Origin: an uncultured Cloacibacillus sp.
Lineage (GTDB): Bacteria > Synergistota > Synergistia > Synergistales > Synergistaceae
Assembly (NCBI GenBank): GCA_900545755.1
Contig: URAG01000057.1
Coordinates: 1-14,778, forward strand
Length of the DNA stretch: 14,778 bases
Direction of reading: 5' to 3'
Both the position numbers and the translations under genes were made by a program. Numbering within the stretch: position 1 is the first letter of the stretch; every line of letters begins with the position of its first letter. Below are positions 7,374 to 14,778 of this stretch, one piece after another. The notes under the pieces were generated by a model. That model saw only the letters and a list, made by a program, of their open reading frames with translations. It was not told the DNA's origin and ran no database searches.

Positions 7374-7490
7374 ATGAGTGACGGCCTTGTAACGTTTTGC
7401 GTGACACGGGACGTAAAATCGCACAAATCGAAATTTTAAGCTATCATAGACGCAGCAAGGAAACATATAAAACCGACAGGGGGACATCTG

Positions 7491-9098
7491 ATGGGAAAAC
7501 GTCCTGAAATCAATATTCCGAGGCTCATGACGGCTTACTATACGGAGCACCCGGACGCGGCTGAGAAAGACCAGCGCGTCGCGTTCGGCACGTCAGGCCA
7601 CCGCGGCACGTCGCTGAAGCGCAGTTTCAACGAGGACCACATAGCGGCGATATCGCAGGCGATATGCGAGTACCGCGCGGGAAAGGGCATAGCCGGGCCG
7701 CTCTTTATGGGCATGGACACGCACGCGCTCTCTGAGGCCGCGCTACGCACGGCGGCGGAGGTTTTCGCTGCAAACGGCGTGGAGCTGCGCATGCAGGAGG
7801 GCTTCACCTACACGCCGACGCCGGTAATATCGCACGCTATACTGACGTGGAACGCTGCCAAGCACGGCACGACGGCAGACGGAGTCGTCATCACGCCTTC
7901 GCACAACCCGCCGAGCGACGGCGGCTTCAAATATAACCCGCCGAGCGGCGGACCGGCTGGAACCGATGTGACGAAATGGATAGAAAACCGCGCTAACGAG
8001 ATACTCGCGAGCGGGCTAAAGGACGTGAAACGCGTGCCATTCGAGCGCGCCGTCAAAGCGCCGAACGTCGGCTTCGTCGATTATGTGCGCGGCTACGTGG
8101 ACGGCCTCGGCGAGATCATAAAAATGGAGGCGATAGCGGCCTCCGGCCTCAAGATAGGCGCCGACCCGCTCGGCGGCTCTGGCATATATTTCTGGGAGCC
8201 GATTGCCGATAAGTACGGCCTCGACATCGAGGTGGTCAACAAGGCCGTAGATCCGACATTCTCCTTCATGCCGCTCGACCACGACGGCAAGGTGCGCATG
8301 GACTGCTCCTCGCCGTGGGCGATGGCGAAGCTTGTAGCGCTCAAGGATAAATACGACGTTGCATTCGGCAACGACCCCGACTACGACCGGCACGGCATCG
8401 TAACGAAAGCCGGGCTGATGAAGCCTAACGCCTATCTCGCCGTCGCCGTCGAATATCTCTTCACGCACAGGCCGCTCTGGAGCGCTGAGGCGATGACAGG
8501 AAAGACTCTTGTGTCGAGCTCCATCATCGACCGCGCCGCCGCAGGCGTCGGACGTAAAATCTACGAAGTCCCAGTCGGCTTCAAATGGTTCGTCGACGGC
8601 CTGCTCGCCGGCTCGCTTGCATTCGGAGGCGAAGAGAGCGCCGGAGCGTCGTTCCTGCGCATGGACGGCAGCGTTTGGAGCACCGACAAGGACGGCTTCA
8701 TAATGAGCCTTCTCGCCGCCGAAATCACCGCAGTGACGGATAAAAACCCATCTGAGCTCTATGACGCGATGACGGAGCGCTACGGCCGCCCCTGCTACTC
8801 GCGCAAGGACGCGCCCGCGACGCGCGAGGAAAAGGAGAAGCTTAAGAAACTCTCCCCCGCCGACGTGACAGCCGAAACTCTCGCCGGAGAGAAGATCACG
8901 GCGAAGCTGACGAACGCGCCAGGCAACGGAGCGCCGATAGACGGGCTCAAGGTGACTACGGCAAACGCTTGGTTCGCAGCGCGCCCCTCAGGCACCGAGG
9001 ATATCTACAAGATCTATGCGGAAAGCTTCAAGGGCGAGGAACATCTCGAAAAGATCAACGAAGAGGCGCGTGCGATTGTCGCGAAAGCAATAGCATAG
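7491..9098 (+). CDS. pgm: Phosphoglucomutase (alpha-D-glucose type)
   Basis: 535 aa cytoplasmic enzyme interconverting glucose 1-phosphate and glucose 6-phosphate through a phosphoserine and a glucose 1,6-bisphosphate intermediate. It links glycogen or surface-sugar nucleotides to central metabolism. All four active-site loops are present: TPSHNPP with the phosphorylated Ser137; DPDYDR (295-300) binding the magnesium ion; GGEESAG (379-385) contacting the sugar; and ARPSGTED (497-504) holding the phosphate. The length and the N-terminal [11 protein letters not shown] motif match the E. coli Pgm branch rather than the shorter phosphoglucosamine mutases. The ATG has an AGGGGG site 7 nt upstream. 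The gene is divergent from the reductase operon (203 bp between starts) and stands alone, ended by its own terminator. A clear promoter was not found. Confidence 0.95.
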   Translation: MGKRPEINIPRLMTAYYTEHPDAAEKDQRVAFGTSGHRGTSLKRSFNEDHIAAISQAICEYRAGKGIAGPLFMGMDTHALSEAALRTAAEVFAANGVELRMQEGFTYTPTPVISHAILTWNAAKHGTTADGVVITPSHNPPSDGGFKYNPPSGGPAGTDVTKWIENRANEILASGLKDVKRVPFERAVKAPNVGFVDYVRGYVDGLGEIIKMEAIAASGLKIGADPLGGSGIYFWEPIADKYGLDIEVVNKAVDPTFSFMPLDHDGKVRMDCSSPWAMAKLVALKDKYDVAFGNDPDYDRHGIVTKAGLMKPNAYLAVAVEYLFTHRPLWSAEAMTGKTLVSSSIIDRAAAGVGRKIYEVPVGFKWFVDGLLAGSLAFGGEESAGASFLRMDGSVWSTDKDGFIMSLLAAEITAVTDKNPSELYDAMTERYGRPCYSRKDAPATREEKEKLKKLSPADVTAETLAGEKITAKLTNAPGNGAPIDGLKVTTANAWFAARPSGTEDIYKIYAESFKGEEHLEKINEEARAIVAKAIA

Positions 9099-9115
9099 CG
9101 CGCACCCAATCCACG

Positions 9116-9151
9116 AAACGACGGGAGCCACCGGCTTTCCGTCGTTTTTTT
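9116..9151 (+). terminator. Intrinsic terminator after pgm
   Basis: A 9 bp stem AAACGACGG/CCGTCGTTT (9116-9124 with 9139-9147) has a nested AGCC/GGCT and runs into seven T residues (9145-9151). It lies 17 bp after the pgm stop. Confidence 0.92.
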
Positions 9152-9320
9152 GCTCTTTCATAGCCCAGCTAACATATACCTTAAAAGCATGGCGCACCTA
9201 TAAATATAAAGTATTTGCTATTCATCGGCCGCTGGATTAGACTTTCGGCAGTTGCATGGGAAGCGGACTAAAGCCGCACACACCACTAACAAGAAAATCT
9301 TGAAAAGGAGAAATGTATCG
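9152..9320 (+). other. Leader and promoter region of the SDR gene
   Basis: An AT-rich stretch holds TTAAAA (9181-9186) and TATAAA (9205-9210) 18 bp apart, a weak promoter candidate. This gives a leader of about 100 nt before ATG 9321, with a small hairpin GCGG/CCGC near 9267. No known riboswitch was recognised in it. Confidence 0.35.
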
Positions 9321-10091
9321 ATGGATGCAAAAATGCTTGACGGCAAGGTCGCTATAATCACGGGCGCAAGCTACGGAATGGGGCGCACGATGGCTGAGCT
9401 TTTCGCCGAAGAGGGCGCGTCGGTGGTAATCACGGCGCGCGGCAAAGAAAAGCTCGACGAGGCTGTAAAGGGCATAAACGACAAGGGCGGCAAAGCCGTA
9501 GGAGTCGTAGCGGACACATGCTCAACCGAAGACGCGAAGCGCGTGTTCGAGACGGCGCTGCGTGAATTCGGCGATCTCGACATACTCATCAATAACGCAG
9601 GCATAGGCGAGCAGAAGCTAATTGATGAGACGGACGATGAATGGATGCTCTACGTCATGAACACGAACCTCGGCGGCCCGATGCGCTACATCCGCGAGGC
9701 GCTGAAAATATTCCTGCCGAAGAACGAGGGCGTCATAATAAACATCTCTTCGGTCAACGGCACGCGCCCCTTCTGCGGCGCGACCTACACCTCGACGAAG
9801 GGCGCGCTCAACACGCTGACGAAGAACGTCGCGATGCGCCTCATCGACACGAACATCCGCTGCAACGCCGTCGCCCCCGGCGCGACGATAACCCCAGCGC
9901 ATCTCGCCAACAAAGCCGGGGAGCAGCCTGGAGGAGCGGAGATGCTCAAATACAGCGGGCATTTCGTCTACTTCCCAGGCCCCGAGTGCGAGGCTATCGA
10001 CCAGGCGTACGCCTGCCTCTACCTGGCGAGCAAGATGGGCAAAGCAGTACGCGGGCAGGTAATCCAGGTCTGCAACGGAGCATTTCTCTAA
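9321..10091 (+). CDS. Short-chain dehydrogenase/reductase (classical SDR), substrate unknown
   Basis: 256 aa NAD(P)-dependent oxidoreductase of classical SDR length with a Rossmann fold. The cofactor motif TGASYGMG is at 14-21. Arg40, after the second strand (VVITAR), suggests a preference for NADPH. NNAG is at 91-94, the structural Asn at 116 (MNTNLGG), and the catalytic Ser143/144, Tyr156 and Lys160 lie in SSVNGTRPFCGATYTSTK. The C-terminus RGQVIQVCNGAFL is where most relatives carry a GG dipeptide. It resembles FabG and 3-hydroxyacyl or sugar dehydrogenases, but the substrate loop (about 189-225, with HFVYFPGPECEA) is not diagnostic. ATG 9321 is preferred because AAAAGGAG stands 10 nt upstream; an in-frame ATG at 9252 would add 23 basic residues unlike the family. 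Apparently monocistronic; its neighbours do not reveal the pathway. Confidence 0.93.
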   Translation: MDAKMLDGKVAIITGASYGMGRTMAELFAEEGASVVITARGKEKLDEAVKGINDKGGKAVGVVADTCSTEDAKRVFETALREFGDLDILINNAGIGEQKLIDETDDEWMLYVMNTNLGGPMRYIREALKIFLPKNEGVIINISSVNGTRPFCGATYTSTKGALNTLTKNVAMRLIDTNIRCNAVAPGATITPAHLANKAGEQPGGAEMLKYSGHFVYFPGPECEAIDQAYACLYLASKMGKAVRGQVIQVCNGAFL

Positions 10092-10101
10092 GTTTTACAC
10101 A

Positions 10102-10143
10102 GGCGGGAGTCGCTATTTAGAATCTCGGATTCCGGCGCCCGCC
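10102..10143 (+). terminator. Possible weak stem-loop after the SDR gene
   Basis: GGCGGG (10102-10107) can pair with CCCGCC (10138-10143) around an inner GAATC/GATTC hairpin, 11 bp after the stop. No T-tract follows, so intrinsic termination is doubtful. Confidence 0.3.
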
Positions 10144-10293
10144 GCATAGCTCTTGCCGGTATGTCGACGATTCTTACAGCATGCTATCTGGCGAAAGAAA
10201 TGTACACCAAGAGGGGACGAAGGGGCTTGGATTTGCCGCGCCGGCGCTTTCGCGCCTGGAATTGCGGCGAAATGGCACAGCGGCATGAGAAAA

Positions 10294-10325
10294 GCAAAAA
10301 CGGACGTGCGGAAATGCGCGTCCGT
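10294..10325 (-). terminator. Intrinsic terminator after the ArsR-family gene
   Basis: A 7 bp stem ACGGACG/CGTCCGT (10325-10319 with 10306-10300), extended by wobble pairs around a 4 nt loop, is followed by T residues on the minus strand. It lies 17 bp after the regulator's stop. Confidence 0.75.
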
Positions 10326-10341
10326 CTTTACACGTTCAGTC

Positions 10342-10713
10342 TTAATCTTCTTCGCTCGGGCATTCGATCTCGAACATCGCGTCGATGGTACGGTGAAGAA
10401 GCTGCGCCTTGTCGCTTGCGGCTAGAGTATAATAGATCTCCTTGCCGCTGCGCTTCGCACTCACGAGCCCGTCGGCGCGCAGAACGCGCAGATGATGCGA
10501 CACGGCTGAGTCGCTCATGCCGACCGCCCGCGCAATAGCGCCGACGCTGGCCGTCGTGTGGCAGAGAAGCCACAAAATCCGCAGCCGCGTGCAGTCGGAA
10601 ATCTGCTGAAAAACCGAAGCCACCTGCCCAAAGGAATCCTCCTTCGGCATATCCGCCGCAAGCTCTTCAATCGAAGCAGTTTTATGATGTTCGTGCGCCG
10701 TTTCACCGATCAC
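10342..10713 (-). CDS. ArsR/SmtB-family winged-helix transcriptional regulator
   Basis: 123 aa DNA-binding repressor-type protein. FQQISDCTRLRILWLL is the family's dimer and first helix region, the recognition helix is SDSAVSHHLRVL (67-78), and the wing is LVSAKRSGKEIYYTL. The family's arsenic/cadmium box in the third helix (ELCVCDL) is replaced by TASVGAIA, so the classical As/Cd site is missing. The C-terminal D-x-H...H-x-x-E zinc pattern is also incomplete. The N-terminus has a His cluster (HEHH, 7-10), and Cys41, Cys51 and Cys117 are possible sensing residues, so the signal may be redox or an unrelated ligand. GTG 10713 is chosen because an eight-G tract forms its ribosome-binding site; an upstream in-frame GTG at 10737 would translate that tract as four glycines. 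It is divergent from adhE, 296 bp between starts, which is the most obvious target besides itself. Confidence 0.9.
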   Translation of the reverse strand: MIGETAHEHHKTASIEELAADMPKEDSFGQVASVFQQISDCTRLRILWLLCHTTASVGAIARAVGMSDSAVSHHLRVLRADGLVSAKRSGKEIYYTLAASDKAQLLHRTIDAMFEIECPSEED

Positions 10714-10717
10714 GCCA

Positions 10718-10725
10718 CCCCCCCC
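10718..10725 (-). promoter_or_regulatory. Eight-G tract acting as the regulator's ribosome-binding site
   Basis: The minus strand reads AAAAGGGGGGGGTGGC immediately before the GTG start at 10713. The G run is the only anti-Shine-Dalgarno match at a usable distance and so decides the start. Confidence 0.55.
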
Positions 10726-10757
10726 TTTTCGCAGCACCGGCTTAAATTCCGCGTTAA

Positions 10758-10786
10758 AAGATAACAGTTTCGTTTTTCGCTGTCAA
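10758..10786 (-). promoter_or_regulatory. Sigma70-type promoter of the ArsR-family gene
   Basis: A perfect -35 TTGACA (10786-10781), a 17 bp spacer and a -10 TATCTT (10763-10758) lie on the minus strand. The leader to GTG 10713 would be about 38 nt. Confidence 0.7.
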
Positions 10787-10854
10787 ACTACCAGGACACC
10801 GGAGCCTAAGCCCGGCCTCCGCATTTCGACGCGCGTTCGCCGCCGTTAATTATA

Positions 10855-10873
10855 GATATTAGTATATCGATAT
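10855..10873. promoter_or_regulatory. AT-rich palindromic site between regulator and adhE, candidate operator
   Basis: GATAT-tagt-ATATC (10855-10868) overlaps the perfect 10 bp palindrome ATATCGATAT (10864-10873), in a stretch that contrasts with its GC-rich surroundings. ArsR-type dimers often bind AT-rich inverted repeats near divergent promoters, so this is a reasonable operator or promoter element. No convincing adhE -35/-10 pair was found. Confidence 0.35.
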
Positions 10874-11009
10874 TTGCATGGCGATATGCCCTTTCCATAT
10901 CTTCTGCTTCCGCTCTTTCTACTGTATCATTTTTTTAGTGAGTTTGAGATTTTTTTCACTTAAACGCGCGGCGAAATTTCGTCCGGGCACGAAAGGACGG
11001 GAGTTTAAT

Positions 11010-13619
11010 ATGGAGCAGGACAACAAGAACATGACTGTCGACAGCCTTGAAACGCTTGAGACGCGGATGTCAGAAGTACGCGAGGCGCAAAAGCAGTTTG
11101 CGTCGTACACGCAGGAGCAGGTAGACAAGATTTTTCTCGCAGCGGCGGTCGCGGCGAATAAGGCTCGCATTCCGCTCGCGCGCGCAGCGTTTGAAGAGAC
11201 GGGCATGGGAGTGCTAGAGGACAAGATCTTCAAAAACCACTTCGCAGCCGAGTACATCTACAACTATTACAAAAACGTCAAAACCTGCGGCGTAATCGAA
11301 GAAGATAAGGAGTTCGGCACTCAGAAGATAGCCGAGCCGGTCGGCGTGATAGCCGCGGTAATCCCGACGACGAACCCGACGTCAACGGCGATTTTCAAAA
11401 CTCTGCTCGCGCTAAAGACGCGCAACGGGATGATAATCAGCCCGCACCCACGCGCCAAAAATTCGACGATTCTTGCAGCTAAGACCATTTTGGACGCTGC
11501 GGTCGCGGCCGGCGCGCCCGAAGGCATAATCGGCTGGATAGACGTTCCTTCGCTCGAGCTGACTAACGCAGTCATGCGCGGCGCGGACCTGATACTCGCG
11601 ACGGGCGGCCCCGGCATGGTTAAGGCTGCGTATTCGAGCGGTAAGCCGGCGCTCGGAGTCGGCCCCGGCAACACGCCCGCTGTCGTCGACGAGAGCGCAG
11701 ACGTGCTGCTCGCCGTCAATTCAATCATTCATTCAAAAACCTTCGACAACGGCATGATATGCGCCTCCGAGCAGTCAGTCATCGCAGTCGGTTCAATTTA
11801 CGACAAGGTCAAAGCGGAGTTCGCAGCGCGCGGCTGTTACTTCCTCGATAAGGAAGAAACGGAGCGCGTGCGCAAGACGATAATCGTCAACGGCGGCGTC
11901 AACGCGGCGATAGTCGGACAGAAGGCGCAGAAAATAGCGGCTATGGCCGGCGTAGAGGTTCCCGAGAGCACGAAGATACTTATCGGCGAAGTCGAGAGCG
12001 TAGACATAAGCGAGGAGTTCGCGCATGAAAAGCTCTCGCCGGTGCTCGCGATGTACCGCGCCGCGGATTTCAAGGACGCGGTCGCGAAAGCGGAGCGCCT
12101 CGTCGCAGACGGTGGCTTCGGCCACACCTCTGCGGTCTACCTCAACGCCGTGACGGAGCGTGAAAAGCTAGACTACTTCAAATCGCGCATGAAGACGGGG
12201 CGCGTCCTCGTCAACACGCCCTCGTCGCAGGGCGGCATAGGCGACGTCTACAACTTCAACACGACGCCCTCGCTCACGCTCGGCTGCGGCTCGTGGGGCG
12301 GCAACTCCGTCTCTGAAAACGTCGGTGTGAAGCACCTGCTCAACATCAAGACAGTCGCCGAAAGGAGAGAGAACATGCTCTGGTTCCGTACGCCGCAGAA
12401 AACGTACATAAAGAAGGGCTGCCTGCCGGTCGCGCTGCGCGAGCTCAAGGAAGTTCTCGGCAAAAAGAAGGTATTCATAGTAACCGACAGTTTCCTTTAC
12501 AACAACGGCTACACGAAGGTAATAACCAACCGCCTCGACGAGATGGGAATAAAGCACGCTACGTTCTTCGACGTGGCTCCCGATCCGACGCTCGCCTGCG
12601 CGCGCGAAGGCGCGAAGGCGATGACCGACTTCGGCCCCGACTGCATAATCGCGGTAGGCGGCGGCTCCGCGATGGACGCGGGCAAAATCATGTGGGTGCT
12701 CTACGAGCATCCCGAGGCGGACTTCATGGACATGGCTATGCGCTTCGCCGACATCAGAAAGCGCGTCTACACCTTCCCAAGGATGGGCGAAAAGGCGTAC
12801 TTCATCGCAGTTCCGACCTCGGCAGGAACAGGCTCCGAGGTCACGCCATTCGCCGTAATCACGGACGAAAAGAGCGGCGTCAAGTATCCGCTTGCAGACT
12901 ACGAGCTGATGCCCAACATGGCGATAGTCGACGCCGACATGATGATGAACGCGCCGAAGGGGCTGACCGCGGCCTCCGGCATCGACGCCGTGACGCACGC
13001 GCTCGAAGCCTACGCCTCGCTGATGGCGACGGAGTTCACCGACGCGATGGCGCTGCGCTCGCTGCGCTCGATATTCGACTACCTGCCGCGCGCCTACGAC
13101 GGCGGTGCGGACGACCCGGTCGCGCGCGAAAAAATGGCCCACGCCGCGACGATGGCGGGCATGGCTTTCGCCAACGCCTTCCTCGGCGTCTGCCATTCGA
13201 TGGCGCACAAGCTCGGAGCCTTCCACCATCTGCCGCACGGCGTCGCGAACGCGCTGATGATAGAATACGTGCTGAGATACAACGCCGCCGGAGTCCCTGC
13301 GAAGATGGGGACCTTCCCGCAGTACGCCTATCCGCACACTCTCGCGCGCTACGCGGAAATAGCGGACTACCTCGGCCTCGCGGGCGGCACGGACGAAGAA
13401 AAGCTCGAAAGCCTTATCGATGCGGTACACGCGCTGAAAGAGCGCGTCGGCATAAAGAACACGATAAAAGACTACGGCATAGCGGAAGAAGACTTCCTCG
13501 CAACGCTCGACGAAATGACAGAGCAGGCCTTCGACGACCAGTGCACCGGAGCGAACCCGCGCTATCCGCTGATGTCCGAGATAAAAGAAATGTATCTCAA
13601 AGCCTATTACGGTAAATAG
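11010..13619 (+). CDS. adhE: Bifunctional aldehyde-alcohol dehydrogenase AdhE
   Basis: 869 aa two-domain enzyme reducing acetyl-CoA to acetaldehyde and then ethanol with two NADH, a main redox sink in fermentation; it normally forms spirosomes in the cytoplasm. The N-terminal CoA-acylating aldehyde dehydrogenase domain (about 1-440) has PVGVIAAVIPTTNPTSTAIFK at 110-130 and the catalytic Cys251 in NGMICASEQ. A linker leads to the iron-dependent alcohol dehydrogenase domain (about 450-869). That domain has the cofactor motif GGGSAMD (550-556) and the iron ligands Asp659, His663 (GIDAVTHALEAYAS), His729 (CHSMAHKLGAFHH) and His743 (LPHG). Each is offset by about six from E. coli AdhE. The start at 11010 is supported by GGGAG 6 nt upstream and by the family N-terminus; the frame is open upstream to 10878 but those 44 residues are hydrophobic and unlike AdhE. 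It is the first gene of an adhE-kinase-ferredoxin operon, and the following ribosome-binding site overlaps its stop. Confidence 0.97.
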   Translation: MEQDNKNMTVDSLETLETRMSEVREAQKQFASYTQEQVDKIFLAAAVAANKARIPLARAAFEETGMGVLEDKIFKNHFAAEYIYNYYKNVKTCGVIEEDKEFGTQKIAEPVGVIAAVIPTTNPTSTAIFKTLLALKTRNGMIISPHPRAKNSTILAAKTILDAAVAAGAPEGIIGWIDVPSLELTNAVMRGADLILATGGPGMVKAAYSSGKPALGVGPGNTPAVVDESADVLLAVNSIIHSKTFDNGMICASEQSVIAVGSIYDKVKAEFAARGCYFLDKEETERVRKTIIVNGGVNAAIVGQKAQKIAAMAGVEVPESTKILIGEVESVDISEEFAHEKLSPVLAMYRAADFKDAVAKAERLVADGGFGHTSAVYLNAVTEREKLDYFKSRMKTGRVLVNTPSSQGGIGDVYNFNTTPSLTLGCGSWGGNSVSENVGVKHLLNIKTVAERRENMLWFRTPQKTYIKKGCLPVALRELKEVLGKKKVFIVTDSFLYNNGYTKVITNRLDEMGIKHATFFDVAPDPTLACAREGAKAMTDFGPDCIIAVGGGSAMDAGKIMWVLYEHPEADFMDMAMRFADIRKRVYTFPRMGEKAYFIAVPTSAGTGSEVTPFAVITDEKSGVKYPLADYELMPNMAIVDADMMMNAPKGLTAASGIDAVTHALEAYASLMATEFTDAMALRSLRSIFDYLPRAYDGGADDPVAREKMAHAATMAGMAFANAFLGVCHSMAHKLGAFHHLPHGVANALMIEYVLRYNAAGVPAKMGTFPQYAYPHTLARYAEIADYLGLAGGTDEEKLESLIDAVHALKERVGIKNTIKDYGIAEEDFLATLDEMTEQAFDDQCTGANPRYPLMSEIKEMYLKAYYGK

Positions 13620-13631
13620 GAGGGAGAGGCA

Positions 13632-14381
13632 ATGAAGCTCGAAAGGATAATAGCCGTCCGCACCTCAAAGACCGTCTACCGCGACGGAGACCTCTGCGTC
13701 AAGGTGTTCGGGGACGACTACGCGAAAAGCAGGATTCTCGCGGAGGCGGCGACGCACGCGAAAATCGAGGAAACTGGGCTAGACGTTCCGAAAATTCTCG
13801 AAGTTACCAAGACCGAGGGCAAATGGGCTATAGTCTCAGAATTCATAGCCGGAAAGACCATCGAACGCCTCATGGATGAAGAGCCGGAGAAGCGCTACGA
13901 ATACATGAGCCGCTTTGTCGACGCGCAGATCCGCATAAATTCGACAAAGGCGCGCGGCCTCGCGAAGCTCAAAGAGCGCATAGAAGAAAGCCTCTTCGAA
14001 GCGGGCCTCTCCTCCGCCACGCTCTATGACCTTCACATGAAGCTCGAGTCGCTGCCTCAGGGCGACAAGGTCTGTCACGGCGACTTCGCGCCGAGCAACC
14101 TGATAGCCTGCGGCGACGGCAGAGACTGCGCCGTGGACTGGTCGCGCGCCGCGCAGGGCTCACCCGAGGCCGACGCCGCGCGCACATATCTGCTCTTTTG
14201 GCTTAACGGCGAGATAGACGGCGCGGAAGAATACCTCGAACTGTACTGCGAAAAAAGCGGCCTGCCGAAATCCGCGGTTCAAGCGTGGATACCGCTGCGC
14301 GCCGCAGAGCGCCTCGCCGCGGGGCGCGCCGAAGAGACCGAATTCCTGCGCCACTGGACCAACGTCGCCGATTACGAATAG
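13632..14381 (+). CDS. APH/choline-kinase-fold small-molecule kinase (TIGR02172-like)
   Basis: 249 aa soluble protein of the aminoglycoside-phosphotransferase-like kinase superfamily. The N-lobe has an ATP-binding hairpin (KTVYRDGDLCVKVFG, 13-27) with Lys24 as the likely ATP-contacting lysine and Glu38 as its partner. The catalytic loop is HGDFAPSN (149-156) with Asp151 as base and Asn156 binding metal; VDW supplies the metal-binding Asp169. The C-lobe QGSPEADAARTYLLFW is typical of the family first noted as a paralogous set in Fibrobacter (TIGR02172, by memory). The real substrate of these proteins is unknown; there is no reason to call it an antibiotic-resistance gene. It starts 12 bp after adhE with an AGGAGGG site overlapping the adhE stop, so it is co-translated. 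The role beside AdhE is open. Confidence 0.9.
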   Translation: MKLERIIAVRTSKTVYRDGDLCVKVFGDDYAKSRILAEAATHAKIEETGLDVPKILEVTKTEGKWAIVSEFIAGKTIERLMDEEPEKRYEYMSRFVDAQIRINSTKARGLAKLKERIEESLFEAGLSSATLYDLHMKLESLPQGDKVCHGDFAPSNLIACGDGRDCAVDWSRAAQGSPEADAARTYLLFWLNGEIDGAEEYLELYCEKSGLPKSAVQAWIPLRAAERLAAGRAEETEFLRHWTNVADYE

Positions 14382-14404
14382 CGTGCCGAAGGAAGGTAAA
14401 TGAA

Positions 14405-14650
14405 ATGATAAAAATCAAAGTCTGCATAGGAAGCGCCTGCCACGTAAAAGGCTCGCGCCGCGTAGTCGAAGGGCTCCAGTATCAGATAGCCGAGCGCAAG
14501 CTTAAAGATAAAATCAACCTCGGAGGCGTCTTCTGCATGGGCCGCTGCCAGGAGGGCGTCTGCGTAACCGTTGACGATAAATTCTACTCCGTCTCACCGG
14601 ACAAGGTAACGGAATTTTTTGAAAAAGAAGTCATGCCGCTGGTGAAATAG
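14405..14650 (+). CDS. Thioredoxin-fold [2Fe-2S] ferredoxin (NuoE/HydC-like, stand-alone)
   Basis: 81 aa electron carrier. Cys7 and Cys12 (CIGSAC) with Cys44 and Cys48 (CMGRC) form the C-x4-C...C-x3-C ligand set of NuoE-type and thioredoxin-like ferredoxins; Cys53 is extra. The length is only the ferredoxin domain, without the N-terminal helical bundle of complex I NuoE, like the small HydC-type subunits or free ferredoxins of anaerobes. ATG 14405 has AAGGAAGG about 8 nt upstream, and the kinase stop is 23 bp away. It is the last gene of the adhE operon, followed by a strong terminator, and no hydrogenase or NuoF partner lies in the window. It may carry electrons for another enzyme or serve a regulatory redox role. 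Confidence 0.9.
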   Translation: MIKIKVCIGSACHVKGSRRVVEGLQYQIAERKLKDKINLGGVFCMGRCQEGVCVTVDDKFYSVSPDKVTEFFEKEVMPLVK

Positions 14651-14672
14651 CGCGGGAAGACAAAGAGACGCC

Positions 14673-14717
14673 AAAAGCCGCGAAACGCGAACATCACGCG
14701 CTTCGCGGCTTTTTTTG
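14673..14717 (+). terminator. Strong intrinsic terminator ending the adhE operon
   Basis: A 12 bp stem AAAAGCCGCGAA pairs with TTCGCGGCTTTT, with a nested CGCG/CGCG above one mismatch, and runs into seven T residues (14710-14716). It lies 22 bp after the ferredoxin stop. Confidence 0.95.
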
Positions 14718-14778
14718 TTTGCCAATGCACTGTTGTATGCGCAAGAAGAGCGCGCGTCCTATCTGCCCTTCCCCATCG

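Noticed and set aside
10092..10293. Open frames between the SDR gene and the ArsR-type gene
   Set aside because: No ribosome-binding site or family signal, and the frames run into the regulator's terminator and antisense strand.
12168..13430. 420-codon open frame on the minus strand opposite adhE
   Set aside because: Arg/His/Val-rich translation with no recognisable motif, complementary to conserved AdhE coding sequence; compositional artefact.
13632..14381. Aminoglycoside resistance gene
   Set aside because: It shares the kinase fold and motifs only; it belongs to a broad family of unknown substrate and sits in a metabolic operon.
1..14778. CRISPR arrays, tRNA or rRNA genes, transposases, integrases
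   Set aside because: No regularly spaced repeats, cloverleaf-like sequences or mobile-element genes were seen on either strand.

Overview
The window suggests a strictly anaerobic, amino-acid- and methylamine-fermenting bacterium. It carries a selenoprotein of the glycine/sarcosine/betaine reductase family, a BCCT-type betaine transporter, a bifunctional AdhE and several iron-sulfur proteins. Coding DNA is fairly GC-rich, and its codon use leaves long spurious open frames on the antisense strand. A member of the Synergistota (Cloacibacillus/Synergistes-like) fits best, but that placement is an inference from gene content and composition; an anaerobic Firmicute is the main alternative.

Left part, minus strand (1-7490). 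Read in transcription order, the centre is a substrate-specific reductase component B. The pyruvoyl-type proprotein subunit (7287-5980) comes first, followed 13 bp later by the selenocysteine subunit (5966-4662), whose in-frame UGA lies at 4925-4923. A strong intrinsic terminator (4653-4611) follows. Next come a BCCT transporter (4575-3061) and, 27 bp on, an unrecognised 330-334 aa protein (about 3033-2029) closed by its own terminator. Sequence features and the BCCT partner favour betaine (GrdI/GrdH) over glycine or sarcosine. The other parts of the reductase (selenoprotein A, component C, thioredoxin system) are not in the window and must lie elsewhere. Further downstream, behind an extended -10 promoter, lie a short QueG-like double [4Fe-4S] protein (1870-1106) and a PAS/HisKA_3/HATPase sensor kinase that runs off the left edge (1063-1). 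Its response regulator may lie just outside.

Middle, plus strand (7491-10091). A phosphoglucomutase (pgm) is transcribed divergently from the reductase operon and ends in a clear terminator. A classical short-chain dehydrogenase of unknown substrate follows, behind a 5' leader of roughly 100 nt.

Right part (10294-14717). A small ArsR-family regulator (minus strand, with a good sigma70-type promoter and its own terminator) is divergent from an apparent three-gene operon: adhE, an APH/choline-kinase-fold small-molecule kinase, and an 81 aa thioredoxin-fold [2Fe-2S] ferredoxin. The operon ends in a strong terminator at 14673-14717. The last 60 bases show nothing I can call.

Working together (inference): the BCCT carrier imports betaine, and component B activates it for reductive cleavage to acetyl phosphate and trimethylamine by the complete reductase. 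AdhE could dispose of acetyl units and reducing power as ethanol. The ArsR-type protein is placed to control adhE, and the PAS kinase may control a redox- or ligand-responsive regulon nearby.
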